From contig OZ345370.1 in assembly GCA_977006965.1 (NCBI GenBank), positions 1,240,001 to 1,304,000 of the forward strand: 64,000 bases of DNA, written 5' to 3'. The position numbers and the translations under genes were made by a program. Below, in pieces: positions 50,762 through 61,057 of the stretch. Source of the DNA: Phymatolithon calcareum (taxonomy: Eukaryota; Rhodophyta; Florideophyceae; Hapalidiales). The notes beneath the pieces were generated by a model. The model had not been told where the DNA came from, did not search any database, and saw only the letters and a program-made list of their open reading frames with translations. The first letter of the stretch is position 1; each line of letters opens with the position of its first letter.

Positions 50762-51469
50762 TGCGATGTTTCCTGCTGTTACCAGCCGAGGGAGGCTGCG
50801 CGACGGTGATGTTGGATTCGGGAATGTGCGAGTCGTCAGGTTTGCGTGAACGGTCGGAGGGGGTGGAATGGGCGCTGGGCACTTGATATAACTTGGAGTT
50901 TGTCAGGCGCAGTATCATACTCGAGTATTCGATTGGTTGGCAACAGTATTCTAATACTACATGTTTCATAAGTTTGCCTGATTCTGTGCCACAGTCATGT
51001 CGTCGGGTCATTTTTAGAGGTCTGTTCGAGGCTCAGTATCATACATGTAATACTTGTAACCCACAAATCTCACGACACGTCCAGCTCCCGCCTTTTTGAA
51101 GAAGGCACATGTGTGCCAGAGTGATTGGCCGAGCGGACTGCTCGGGACATCCTTGAGGGAAGGCCAATACTCCACGGTGTAGGACAACTGTCTTCTCCAC
51201 TTAATACATACAGTACACTACATACATCCAACACTAATGGTCATACACAGTAAACCTGCATCAAGGTGGACGACAGTAATCTCTGTCTCAACAGTGCAGT
51301 ACTACGATGGAGCATGGTACAGTTCATCTTTGCACAAGCCTGGGCAATCTGTGGAGCTGGCCGCGTGAAATGGCACGTGGTCTCAAACGTTGTATCGGCT
51401 AGATATAATTTAATCCCACTCCCGCTAATCTATTCGCAGTACTGTACAGCTGCCGATGACAGCGCGGTG
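50762..51469. other. intergenic, nothing recognised
   Basis: Upstream region of the disordered nuclear protein. No further gene or strong repeat seen. Confidence 0.5.
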
Positions 51470-51655
51470 GCTGCACCACCGACAAATATTGCTCTTATTT
51501 CAAGCAATCCAAAAATTATCTGACGCGGACGGCAGATGAACCGATCCAAGCGACTTTCAAACTTCCCCGTCAAGAATATCTTCTTTCCCACATTTCAGTT
51601 TTTCGATTACCCGTGCAAAGGGGTACAGTGCACTTGCCGACTAAAATTTGGCGTT
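51470..51655 (-). pseudogene. decayed partial copy of the DnaJ-type gene 3' end
   Basis: Landmarks here recur exactly 180 bp later inside the live gene: TTTCGATTAC/TTTCGACCTC at 51601/51781, and GGCGTTCGTTAC at 51650/51830. On the minus strand this copy reads NVTNAKF, stop, SASALYPFARVIEKL, against NVTNAELRAPSALEPAAWEV in the gene. It is a tandem duplication of the last coding part plus 3' flank that has lost its frame. Confidence 0.75.
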
Positions 51656-51736
51656 CGTTACATCGCGGTTGCTGCACCACTGGTGCAATCCAAAAATAGC
51701 TGATGCAGACGACAGACGGATGGACTTTACCAACTT

Positions 51737-52279
51737 TCACGCTTTCACACGAACCATTTCTTCCCTTCCGTCTTCAGCTTTTTCGACCTCCCATGCTGCG
51801 GGTTCCAGTGCGCTTGGGGCCCGCAATTCGGCGTTCGTTACATTTCGAACTTCCTTGCCGAGGAGTACATCGAATTTAGTAGACGGCCTCATCCCAGTAC
51901 CAGAACAACGTATGCATTCGAATAGTGTGCGACCATCGCACTGCGGACAAGTGATTGAGTCTCGACCTGCTTCTGGTCCAATTGACACAACCCCATCGCC
52001 AAAGCAGTACAGACAGCTCGATTTACCTCTTCCACAGCACACAACACAACGTTCACCACGGCTGTACAAGCTCCATGATTCATGCAACTCATCCTTTTCA
52101 GAAAGCTCCTTCGGTGCTCCATTGCACATACGTATTCTGCTCGAAGTTGAGGATACTGACCGGCAAACTTGAGCCCGCCGTAAACGCGTTGGAGAACGCA
52201 GTAGTGCTTGTGGTGAGGCGAGGTGAGGGATGGGAGCGAGAAAACCTGGTAGGTGCAACAGTCCGGCGGAGGTAGCCAT
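51737..52279 (-). CDS. DnaJ-type zinc-finger protein, probably plastid (BSD2/PSA2-like)
   Basis: 180 residues from an ATG, intronless. The first ~45 residues are rich in Ala, Leu, Ser and Arg with no acidic residues (a transit-peptide type). The core has four CxxC pairs of the DnaJ Cys-rich domain: CVVCCGRGK, CLYCFGDG, CPQCDG and CIRCSGTG. There is no J domain. Such stand-alone Cys-rich proteins in plastids act as chaperones for Rubisco or photosystem assembly. The C-terminal ~50 residues (KEVRNVTNAELRAP onward) are charged. A ~70-codon frame ends 5 bp upstream. A decayed copy of the 3' end lies directly downstream. Confidence 0.78.
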   Translation of the reverse strand: MATSAGLLHLPGFLAPIPHLASPQALLRSPTRLRRAQVCRSVSSTSSRIRMCNGAPKELSEKDELHESWSLYSRGERCVVCCGRGKSSCLYCFGDGVVSIGPEAGRDSITCPQCDGRTLFECIRCSGTGMRPSTKFDVLLGKEVRNVTNAELRAPSALEPAAWEVEKAEDGREEMVRVKA

Positions 52280-52284
52280 GGCGC

Positions 52285-52500
52285 CTACTTGCTGGGCACG
52301 ACTACTCGTGCGCCAAGATCAGACAAAGCTCGGTGCTCTGCTTCCGACAATTGTGGTCTCCACAGGATGGCAAGCACTTTCGTGAAGAAACGTACAATTG
52401 CGCGTGGAATTGAAGGTTTGCAGGAGCCCAGTCGATCCAAGATGTGGGGTGGGAGATCTGGAACCACAAAAGTGAACTTGTACACGTGTACCATACACAT
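52285..52500 (-). CDS. possible small upstream ORF of ~71 codons
   Basis: A minus-strand frame from an ATG at 52500 to a TAG at 52285-52287, only five bases before the ATG of the DnaJ-type gene. It encodes a basic peptide with PSIPRAIVRFFTKVLAILW and a charged tail. It might be an upstream ORF, part of an alternative 5' exon or chance. No family is recognised. Confidence 0.3.
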   Translation of the reverse strand: MCMVHVYKFTFVVPDLPPHILDRLGSCKPSIPRAIVRFFTKVLAILWRPQLSEAEHRALSDLGARVVVPSK

Positions 52501-52824
52501 CGTGATGCGTAATGGCAATATGTACGGAAAGACATCAGTCTGTTATGACCAACGGGGAACAGCTTCGCCGTCGCGTGTGCGGCATTTTTAGAGTGCAGCC
52601 CGTGTCATACACCCTCCACGGCCAACCAAAGTTTAACAGTTGCACGTCAACCATTTGCGACCGCTATTACCGGGAGCCATTTTTCGACATGTACATAACC
52701 ATGCCTAGTTTCGGGGATCAACCCTTCGAGACAGAGTAGCACTAAATTGCCTCCAGCCACCCCCCAAACTATACGAGCACATCCGTCGTCGTTGCGCTAA
52801 CTTCGCTGCACCCCGTGCTCCAGC

Positions 52825-54495
52825 ATGGCGGACCGTCCGACCAAGCAGGACATGCGCAAGGGCCGTTTCAAAAAGGCCATAGATCGCGATGAGATTCGCC
52901 GTCAGCGTGAGGACAACCTTGTTGGCATTCGCAAGGCGAAGCGCGAGGAGAACCTCATGAAGAAACGTCGCGAGAAGATGGGCGCCGGTTCATCTTTCTC
53001 TGACAATCCGGAGTATGCCGCGAGCATGACGGAGTCGAATGCGTCTGCAGCGGTGCACGCCACTTTGGCCACCCGTTTACCAGCAATGGTTGAAGGTGTC
53101 TTTTCTAACCAAATTGCTGATCAGGTTCAGAGCACCTTGGAATTCCGTCGCTTGCTTTCCATTGAGCGCAACCCGCCCATTGAGGAGGTCATTCGTCAGA
53201 ATGTCGTACCTCGATTTGTCGAGTTTCTCAAGCAGGATGCGCACCCCCAGCTTCAGTTTGAGGCTGCGTGGGCCCTGACTAACATTGCATCCGGCACCTC
53301 CACTCACACTGAAGTCGTTATCGAGCAAGGTGCGGTGCCTGTGTTTGTCCACCTTCTCAATTCTCCTAATGATGATGTCCGTGAGCAGGCCGTGTGGGCT
53401 CTCGGGAACATTGCTGGTGACTCTGCCATGTGCCGTGACCTTGTTCTGGACTCTGGATGCCTCAACCCGTTGCTCATGCAGCTCACTGCTGATTCCAAGG
53501 TTACAATGTTGCGCAACGCCACGTGGACCCTGTCCAACTTGTGCCGTGGAAAGCCCCCACCAAATTTCGAAATGGTGCGACCCGCTCTTGGCACACTTGC
53601 ACACCTTATTTTCTTTGATGATGTGGAAGTTCTCACTGATGCCTGCTGGGCTCTGTCCTATCTGTCGGATGGCACCAATGAGAAGATCAGGGCTGTTGTG
53701 GAAAGTGGAGTTGTGAAGCGTTTGGTTGAACTCTTGCTTCACCAGAACGTGTCTGTCCAGACGCCGTCCCTCCGAACTGTCGGAAACATTGTCACGGGAG
53801 ATGACGTTCAGACCCAATATGTCATCAACGTATCGGCTCTTCCATGCTTGTTGAATCTTCTCAACTCTCCCAAGAAGTCGATCCGTAAGGAGGCCTGCTG
53901 GACTATCTCGAATATTACTGCTGGAAACAAGGATCAGATTTGCGCTGTTATTGAGGCTAATTGCATTCCTCCTCTCATTCAAATTCTTACGAATGCAGAC
54001 TTCGACGTGAAAAAGGAAGCAGCGTGGGCCATTTCCAATGCTACTTCAGGTGGTACTCCGGAGCAGATCAAATATTTAGTTGACCAGGGATGCATCAAGC
54101 CATTGTGCAATTTGCTGAATGTGCATGATGCTCGTATTGTGAGTGTTGCTCTGGAAGGCTTGGAGAATATCCTGCGTGTCGGACAGAAGGAGAAGGATGC
54201 TTCCAATGCCGAATATAATGAGTATGCACAAGTGATTGAATCTGTCGGGGGACTTGACAAGATCGAAAGCCTTCAGCAGCACACAAATCAAGACGTATAC
54301 GAAAAGGCTGTTCGTATTCTGGAGGTGTTCTTTATCGTTGATGGAGAAGAAGACATTGATGGTGTGGTTCCGGACGCTTCTGGAAATCAATTTGGCTTCC
54401 AAGCAGCAGCAGCGCCGGAGGGCGGATTCAACTTTGGCGATGGGGGACAAGGAGGATTCGGCAACGCGCAGGGGCAGCCGGGCTGGGGACAGTAG
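52825..54495 (+). CDS. importin subunit alpha
   Basis: 556 residues, intronless, from an ATG. The adaptor binds classical nuclear localisation signals and hands cargo to importin beta. The N-terminal importin-beta-binding domain (about residues 1-65) is rich in Lys/Arg: [27 protein letters not shown]. About ten armadillo repeats follow. The cargo groove Trp/Asn ladder is intact: [47 protein letters not shown] and [10 protein letters not shown]. The acidic C-terminal tail is Gly/Phe/Gln-rich ([15 protein letters not shown]), and the exporter-binding region lies before it. Length fits the family. Confidence 0.96.
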   Translation: MADRPTKQDMRKGRFKKAIDRDEIRRQREDNLVGIRKAKREENLMKKRREKMGAGSSFSDNPEYAASMTESNASAAVHATLATRLPAMVEGVFSNQIADQVQSTLEFRRLLSIERNPPIEEVIRQNVVPRFVEFLKQDAHPQLQFEAAWALTNIASGTSTHTEVVIEQGAVPVFVHLLNSPNDDVREQAVWALGNIAGDSAMCRDLVLDSGCLNPLLMQLTADSKVTMLRNATWTLSNLCRGKPPPNFEMVRPALGTLAHLIFFDDVEVLTDACWALSYLSDGTNEKIRAVVESGVVKRLVELLLHQNVSVQTPSLRTVGNIVTGDDVQTQYVINVSALPCLLNLLNSPKKSIRKEACWTISNITAGNKDQICAVIEANCIPPLIQILTNADFDVKKEAAWAISNATSGGTPEQIKYLVDQGCIKPLCNLLNVHDARIVSVALEGLENILRVGQKEKDASNAEYNEYAQVIESVGGLDKIESLQQHTNQDVYEKAVRILEVFFIVDGEEDIDGVVPDASGNQFGFQAAAAPEGGFNFGDGGQGGFGNAQGQPGWGQ

Positions 54496-55732
54496 TTCGG
54501 CGTTATCTCAAACGTGCAGATGCTATGGACAGCTGATGACATGATGCTTGGCTTACCGAGGAGCGACTTTCGTATTCACTCCCCAAGCAAGCAGAGTGTT
54601 GTGACGAAGAGTGACATTTATGGCACTCTCAATTATTCACCATTTGCATCTCTTCAGGGTTTTGCGTTTATTCCTTGATGCGTCTTATGCACAAATCCCT
54701 TATCCGTCCCTTGAAAATCCTCTGTGTCCTTCCTATGCCCTTTGCTCCTTTTTGTCTTCTGGTTGGGTATTCATTCTCGCCCATTCTCTCTCCGACCGTG
54801 CGAATACCGATCCTCCGTTGCCAATGTTCCAAGTGATGTGTGCGTTATCGTACATCGACGGACAAATATACCCCCCCGCCCTTCAACATGGACGCGAAGT
54901 CTTGCCGTCAGTTTGTGTCACTCAAGGCCGTGCTGTCCATGTATGCGATCTGCTGTTTCCAGCGCATGCAATCCTTTACCTCCCATGGTTACCAGAAATG
55001 CGCAGTGTAGAGGGAAATCCAATCTGCTCTCTTTTTCGGAATTTGCCGAAACAGCCGAACGTTCGTTCCTCGGCATCTGCGAAAGAACAAATCAACAAGA
55101 ACCGCGTTCAGAGCGCTTCTTCCTCTATCGCAGGTCTTCATTTTCGGATTGCCGCGCTGTTTTATCTCCCCAAAAGGAGTCTCTGATTGTTTGCACAATT
55201 CCTTTTTGGTGTGTTTCCATATGTAACCAAACCAATCTTTACCCAACTTCCCTAGTTTTTACCTCTTCAGCGTTACGTTATCCTGTCCCCCTTTAAAGAT
55301 TGGCTCTGTAGGTTTTCCCTTTAAACTTCCCTTGGCATTCTTCAATTCTTGAGTGTAGTGAGGCATGTCGACGTTGCTTGGCCAGTCCTAACACAGAATC
55401 TAACGCCGGATGGCAGTACCTTTTCTGCACATGGCGCTTACCAGAAAATGGAGTTGTCTTCACCAAACAGGAGATTAAAGCGGCAGATCATTCACATGGG
55501 CATGGAGACCATGGTCATGTAAACCACAGTACAACCCTGTTCTCCTGTGTGTCACTCAATCAGGCTTGATGCCGTCCTCGGTTTAGAGTGGAGGTGAGTC
55601 ACACTATGACGAACTGACGATTCATGGAACAGGTTTGATGTACATGCTATCTCCAAAAACAAACGTAAGAGTTTATTAGTCTAAGATGGTATACAAAAAG
55701 TAAGCAGAGGATAAAAGACAGAGTCTAAAAAG
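54496..55732. other. intergenic, convergent 3' ends
   Basis: Only short frames without domains. Pyrimidine-rich stretches around 54650-54800. Nothing else recognised. Confidence 0.5.
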
Positions 55733-56695
55733 CTAGAGAAAGAAACGCCTGCGATTCACATCCGTCTTCGTCTTCCACTTGAACTCATTTTCAGCTTTTT
55801 CAGGGTCCATGAAAGTGCCTTTTTGCAGACATCTCAGCTTTAGCGTGAACCTTGGACCGAGTTCTTGCAGGCGCGCTCTGTCGCGGGTGGATGAAAACAC
55901 ATATCTGTGAAACCTGAAAAAGATAAAATCGCGCTGATTGTGGAACGTCGCTGCCTGACGACCCACAAAGTTTGGAGTGTGAGGAAAGAGGGAGCCCAGC
56001 ATGCGACCAACACGGAGTCCAAGATTCGTTGTGAAATTATTGAGAATGACCTCCGGGGTGTGGCCGGTCAGCCGCCCATGCTGATGAATACGTTCGGACG
56101 GGACAAACGACGAAATCTTGTAGACGGCTGTAGGACCTTCCGGAAGATGGACGTGGGTGAGCGTAGATAGCTTCTTTCTATCCTCCTTAATAATGATAAC
56201 ATCTGTAAATTCCTTTGCTGCTGCCGCCTTACAAAATGTGTCGACTGACGTCTTCTTCCGCTCATAGTAAACCGACTTTGGCAGCACCGGGAGAAGCGCC
56301 TTCACGAAGTCGAATGACAGAGGCGACGCAGTGAGCCCTGTCGTTATCGCTACCTGTGGTCGCTTCTGGCCCGCTAAAGTGTCTGTGAATTCGTCGGTTA
56401 TTGAGAGTGCTTCTTCGCGTGTCAAAGGGCGTCCGGTCTCGTCGTCGAATACACGCTCCGACTCAATTGTCTTCGGCACTTTCGGCTGAGGAAGGTCCTC
56501 GGCATTACCGCTCTGCTCCAGCTTCTGCCTCTTTCGTCGACGTTCGCTCTTTTCTCGCCGCTCTTGTCTCTGCCGTTTTGAAACGAGCTGCGAACGAATA
56601 ACCTTGTTCCGGATTCCCGATTCTACAGCTATTCGCAATTCGCGGGATGGCGCTCCGTCACGAGAGGGCTTTTTCGGATTCGTGGGCTTTCCCAT
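55733..56695 (-). CDS. RPF1: ribosome production factor 1 (Brix domain)
   Basis: 320 residues from an ATG, intronless. RPF1 is a nucleolar factor for 27S pre-rRNA processing and large-subunit assembly. The basic N-terminal region (RQRQERREKSERRRKRQK) precedes the Brix domain. Recognisable Brix blocks are RPQVAITTGLTASPLSFDFV, KEFTDVIIIKEDRKKLSTLT, LPEGPTAVYKISSF, GHTPEVILNNFTTNLGLRVG and RQAATFHNQRDFIFFRFHRY. The C-terminus EFKWKTKTDVNRRRFFL is the typical RPF1 ending. Confidence 0.95.
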   Translation of the reverse strand: MGKPTNPKKPSRDGAPSRELRIAVESGIRNKVIRSQLVSKRQRQERREKSERRRKRQKLEQSGNAEDLPQPKVPKTIESERVFDDETGRPLTREEALSITDEFTDTLAGQKRPQVAITTGLTASPLSFDFVKALLPVLPKSVYYERKKTSVDTFCKAAAAKEFTDVIIIKEDRKKLSTLTHVHLPEGPTAVYKISSFVPSERIHQHGRLTGHTPEVILNNFTTNLGLRVGRMLGSLFPHTPNFVGRQAATFHNQRDFIFFRFHRYVFSSTRDRARLQELGPRFTLKLRCLQKGTFMDPEKAENEFKWKTKTDVNRRRFFL

Positions 56696-57284
56696 TTTGC
56701 AAAGAGTGATGCGTATCTACGAGGCGGTCAAGCTCGTCGTGCTCCGGTGAACGTTTCCACTTCTAGAGTTTCCAGAAATGTTCGACTCTCCAAGCCCCGG
56801 GCACCGTCGGTGTCCAGGAGCATCGAGATCCACGTCTGGCTTTGTGATCCAATTCTAATCGCAAGTTTCCGCGTTTTGTTACTTGATCCAAAGCATTGGT
56901 CTACAGCTGTAGACTAATGCCTTGTGTACACACAGTAGGACAGGCTTTCCCAGACTCATTGAATAATGCAGTGCATGTTGTCGTCGGGAAAGCAATGAGA
57001 TTACAACCAATAAAAACCGCCTATTTGCACTGATACTGCACATGTACTGTTTTCATTGGCACCAAAGCAGAAGAATTTCGTGGTACTGCGTTCGTCACAG
57101 GAAACGATTATGTAAAATTGATCATGATCAATATTCGGCTACGTAGTCGTACGAATGCCGTGACTCTTGCACACGATGTTCCTCTCCCTGCAACGAATTC
57201 GTTTCCGTGAGCTAGAAAAGCATCTTCCACAAACTGAAGCACTGAATTGTAGGCTCTCATCCAGTTTACCTCCACAGAACCGCC
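56696..57284. other. intergenic, divergent promoters
   Basis: Shared upstream region of RPF1 (minus) and the hemerythrin-like gene (plus). A short hairpin-like GTCTACAGCTGTAGAC lies near 56899-56914. Confidence 0.5.
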
Positions 57285-58394
57285 ATGTCCCTGCACGGTC
57301 CAGAACCCACTTTGTCATTTGCGAGAAGGCGACCCTGCCTCGCCGCACTAGCGCCAATACCGCTCGCATCGCTCGCGCCGACGGTACTTCCGTTGCCATC
57401 CTTTCTGTCTGCCCGACGTCCGAGCGAACCAGTTTCTGACCGCGACATGTTCCCAGCCGGTGCGCAAGCGCACCAATTCGCAGCACGACTGCTTTCTCGA
57501 GCACTCGCGCTCGTTCCCCGAATATCCTTCGGTCGTGCGCTTGCCCGTCTTCGCATGTCTCTAGCAATGCGTTCTGCAGCCGGTTTGCGAATAGTTGGCC
57601 CTAAACATGAAGAGAACGACAAGTTCCGGCTGAACGGGCTGCGCTGGCATCATCTCGCAATTGCAGCACACTTGCACGCACTTCATGAACGTGCCGCAGC
57701 GGCTGGTGATGTGCGAGGGGTGGAGAATGCCTTCGGCTTTGTGCTTGCAAATATCTGGACGACTTACAACACGCTCGAACGAGACGTCCTGTTCCCATGG
57801 GTCGCTGGCGGGTCAGACGATGACCCACGTGTCGCCCGCGCGTTATCCTCGTTTGCTGTTGAGCGCGACCGCATCGAGCAAGCTGCGAAACGCGTGCATG
57901 CTGCCATGCGTGATATCGCGGCTCGTGCTGAACCCGTCGCCCCCGTAAAGCCGAGGCGTCGTCGCCGACGTGAACGGACTGTTGCCGCTGTCGACGCTCA
58001 GCAGCCGCTGCCTGGCGAGGGTGAAGCGGTGGTAGCGGCGAAAAATGTTGACGACGGGGATATTGCGCGTATTGCGAAAGATATTAAGGTGCTAATTGAG
58101 GACGCAGAGAGACTGCATCGCGCGGAGAGAGATATTCTGTTTCCTGTGATTGCGGCAAGGTTCTCGAAGGAAGATCAGGCTAAACTTACGTCTCAGATGA
58201 TCGGCGCGATGGAGAGCGGACTGGCAAGGTTGCAGCTTGTCAATTATTATGAAACGTTGAAGAAGGGCAGGAATGTGGAGCAGCTGAAAAGATTTCAGGA
58301 AGAAGTTCCCACGCCGATTCGGTTTCTACTTCCAGTTTGGAAGGCGAGACTGTACGACACGTCGCCGCTGGCAGAATTGCACTCGGTGAAGTAA
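57285..58394 (+). CDS. hemerythrin/HHE-domain-like protein
   Basis: 369 residues from an ATG, intronless. The first ~95 residues are Ala/Arg/Pro/Ser-rich and look like an organelle targeting peptide. The folded part starts near residue 110 with LRWHHLAIAAHLHALHERAA and NTLERDVLFPWVAGG. A basic linker (KPRRRRRRERTV) with low-complexity sequence follows. Then come DIKVLIEDAERLHRAERDIL and FPVIAARFSKEDQAKL. The paired patterns of H, E and E-x-x-[IL]-FP are those of HHE di-iron helices, though the bundle seems split by the linker. Oxygen, NO or iron sensing are known roles for the family. Metal binding is inferred. Confidence 0.65.
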   Translation: MSLHGPEPTLSFARRRPCLAALAPIPLASLAPTVLPLPSFLSARRPSEPVSDRDMFPAGAQAHQFAARLLSRALALVPRISFGRALARLRMSLAMRSAAGLRIVGPKHEENDKFRLNGLRWHHLAIAAHLHALHERAAAAGDVRGVENAFGFVLANIWTTYNTLERDVLFPWVAGGSDDDPRVARALSSFAVERDRIEQAAKRVHAAMRDIAARAEPVAPVKPRRRRRRERTVAAVDAQQPLPGEGEAVVAAKNVDDGDIARIAKDIKVLIEDAERLHRAERDILFPVIAARFSKEDQAKLTSQMIGAMESGLARLQLVNYYETLKKGRNVEQLKRFQEEVPTPIRFLLPVWKARLYDTSPLAELHSVK

Positions 58395-58852
58395 CCTGTT
58401 AGCAGAGTTGTGTCGATCTTCTTCGCGACCTCGAGGTGCAAGGAGATTCGTTGAGTTTTGACGAGAATCGTTTTTTGGTGTGAGGTAGTGTTGCAAAATG
58501 CAAACTACTGAACATGACGCTATTGCCTCTTGAGCTTTTAGTGTGGATGTACTAAGAGGCAGCTTTATTTTTATCTTACCTTGTGAGAGCTATGGAACAT
58601 TATATTTGTGGGGATGTGTTTTTTGCGCGCCTCGCGACGGGATTCGCCATGACTAATTGTAAAAATACCATCGGTGCTTCGATGGTTTGAAACAATGGAT
58701 TCGGAAGGGAAAGTGACAAGTGGGGCAACAGATCAATATTCAAAGTTTTTTACATAAGCGTTCCGATGTAGAAAGCTGCACAACCCGTCGGAGTGGAATG
58801 GAATGGTAATGGCAAGAAGAATTTGACCATCTCATGCCATGGCTTTCGGGTG
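58395..58852. other. intergenic, convergent 3' ends
   Basis: No feature recognised. Confidence 0.5.
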
Positions 58853-59419
58853 CTACTGCTTTGTGTCCGCCAACTGTATGTTATTCTCCGGAGATTTGCT
58901 CCTGCGCAACAAGCCTGTGAACAAGCCTCCATTGTTAGCGTTCTTGCCGCCCTTTTCCCTTCGCTCCGTGCTTTTCGTTCTGCGCAGTGACAGCCTTTTT
59001 CGGGCTCGCGGCTGCGGCGCTGTATCATCCGATTCCTTTTCCGACATCGGAAACGGAACGTCCTCTCGTGGACTCTTCAGTGCGATCTGACTAATGACCG
59101 GTGGAACATGTGGGTTTTCCTGTGGTAGAATGGGTTCGAGTTCACTTTCTGCGATTACAGCGATCTTTTCAGGCACTGAAAGTGCTTCATCTTTGGGAAT
59201 GTCGACAAGAACATCTTCTATTGCCGGTGGCACCTCCGCATGTGCTTCTTTAATTGGCGTCTGAGCGTCGATTGGAGTGTATGGCTCCTCGATTGCTTTG
59301 TGTTGAATTGGCAACAGGAGATGACCGTCGCTGTTGGATTGCCCGAGGTTCCGGAGATACAAAAACACACTCAGCAGTATCGCAAGAGCGATACCCGCGC
59401 TGAGTATCAGGACAATCAT
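58853..59419 (-). CDS. single-span membrane protein with disordered tail
   Basis: 188 residues from an ATG. Residues 1-22 (MIVLILSAGIALAILLSVFL) are a membrane anchor or uncleaved signal. The rest is Pro/Glu-rich and disordered. It ends with a basic, Ser-rich segment (RARKRLSLRRTKSTERREKG) and LFTGLLRRSKSP, which look like kinase targets or a membrane-proximal motif. No family is recognised. Real-gene status rests on the long frame, good start and non-random layout. Confidence 0.5.
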   Translation of the reverse strand: MIVLILSAGIALAILLSVFLYLRNLGQSNSDGHLLLPIQHKAIEEPYTPIDAQTPIKEAHAEVPPAIEDVLVDIPKDEALSVPEKIAVIAESELEPILPQENPHVPPVISQIALKSPREDVPFPMSEKESDDTAPQPRARKRLSLRRTKSTERREKGGKNANNGGLFTGLLRRSKSPENNIQLADTKQ

Positions 59420-61057
59420 TTCCTCCGCACGGTAGGTAATGCAGACGGCGACCTTGCGAGGCTGAGGTGCGCACAGGGAGGTGGCAGTTGCCGGCAGTGT
59501 TGTTTTCGAAAGGGAACAGCTCCTAACAAGACGAGATCTTGGCGAGGGATATTGGATGCGTCACGAATATCTTGGCTCAACTATCCGAACACAGGCCTTA
59601 ACGCACGATGCTCGGCTAACGGTTTTTTTGTATCACCTGTGATGCGCATAGCTAAAAGGGCTTGCAACAATGTGCTCGAAGTAATATACGGAAGCATTCT
59701 TGGGCCAATGTTCTTACAGGTCATGGAAGGACTATTGTGCAATGGCCTGTATGACTTATGCCCTGTGTTTGTGGAAGGCCCGATTGCAGACTAAGCCGTC
59801 ACGGCCATGTCGAGCACAATTTTCAAAAACTGCGGTTTTCTATGTCGGACTCTTTGCAGAAGCATTGTCCGAGGACCCACGGTTTGATGCTTTGTCAATT
59901 TTAACATCTAGAAGACGTTGAATGATGCAAGGCCGCGTTCTCACTAATGACCCGAGGTACTCCCGCGTCCGCCATTTCATTGCCAGTTGAACATGATCGA
60001 AAAGCTTTTGTCATACATTCCTTTGTAGTTGGATGTCTGTTGTGCGCAAGTCAAATTTTCAGATACAGTACTCTGGCAGACGTGTATTTGTATGGCGCAG
60101 TATATAGGGAGTCCTCACTGATAACACCGTGATGAAGACGATAAACTACTACACTAATGGTCATTGGAGATTCGCTAGAGCTTCATTGGAGCTCCGCTGG
60201 ATTTCCGGTGGGCAGATTCCAGCCTTTGGTTGTAAGCATAGGCGGGGTGATCCTATGAGTAGGCAAGTTTCGGTAATTCTCCATAAGATTGCAATTTTTT
60301 CAAGCCACGCATGTCCTTTCTTCTTCCTCTGGAGATTTTTGTCCTTTTCTCCAACACTCTGCAAATTTCGAAATTTCCATTTCTAAATCCTTGGACGGGG
60401 TAGATTAGCGGTTTTTGTACCCACTCTACCAGTAAGCCTACGTCTGGACACGGAAGTCCAACACAACGTAAAATCAGGTGCTTGGCAGTTTCTTTGCAAC
60501 CAGAATCACAGGCTTTGCACACTGGGAGTAGAGACATTTGACAACGTCCGTATGAAGTAGATTATTGTTACAGGTAGAAGAAGTGTTGCTCCGATGCATA
60601 ATTAGAATTTTACTGAGGGCTCTACAATGAGTAAACTTCTACTCGATTGAAGAAAATCATTCGTTGCCACCCTTTCTGTATCGCATCTGAATTGCTACAT
60701 CATCTCTCCCACTGGAGTGACTACATGTCCGTGACGTATTTCGATTTATTCCTCCATATTATTGATAGGGACAGATTTACGAACCCACTACACACCGGAT
60801 GGCCAAAAGCTCCAGTCTGTAAAAAGATTTGCTCTTCCCTGATCAATTTGTGGGATAAGCCAGTGCCGCTTTCGAGGTTTTTGTTGCTGCTGTGCATCAC
60901 TTCTAGTCTATGAGAAGAGCAAGCGCTGTTCAGTTTTAGTTTATGTGTAAAGTGCACGAACAAGTTTCTCTGTATGCTATGGTACTACTAATATATTGAT
61001 TCTATATACATCTAAGCTTTTTGCTTGCATGTGTAATACAGCATATCAGTCGATTCT
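59420..61057. other. intergenic, possible LINE tail fragment
   Basis: No intact gene. A retrotransposon-like fragment is listed at 60420-60537. Other frames are short and featureless. Confidence 0.45.
60420..60537 (-). pseudogene. possible non-LTR retrotransposon C-terminal zinc-knuckle fragment
   Basis: The minus strand reads CKACDSGCKETAKHLILRC, close to the C-x2-C...ET-x2-HLL-x2-C zinc knuckle found after the reverse transcriptase in many LINEs. Upstream context is lost. It is a short relic, and the call rests on this motif alone. Confidence 0.4.

Noticed and set aside
53077-53982. 301-codon antisense frame
   Set aside because: It is the shadow of importin alpha and has no domain of its own.
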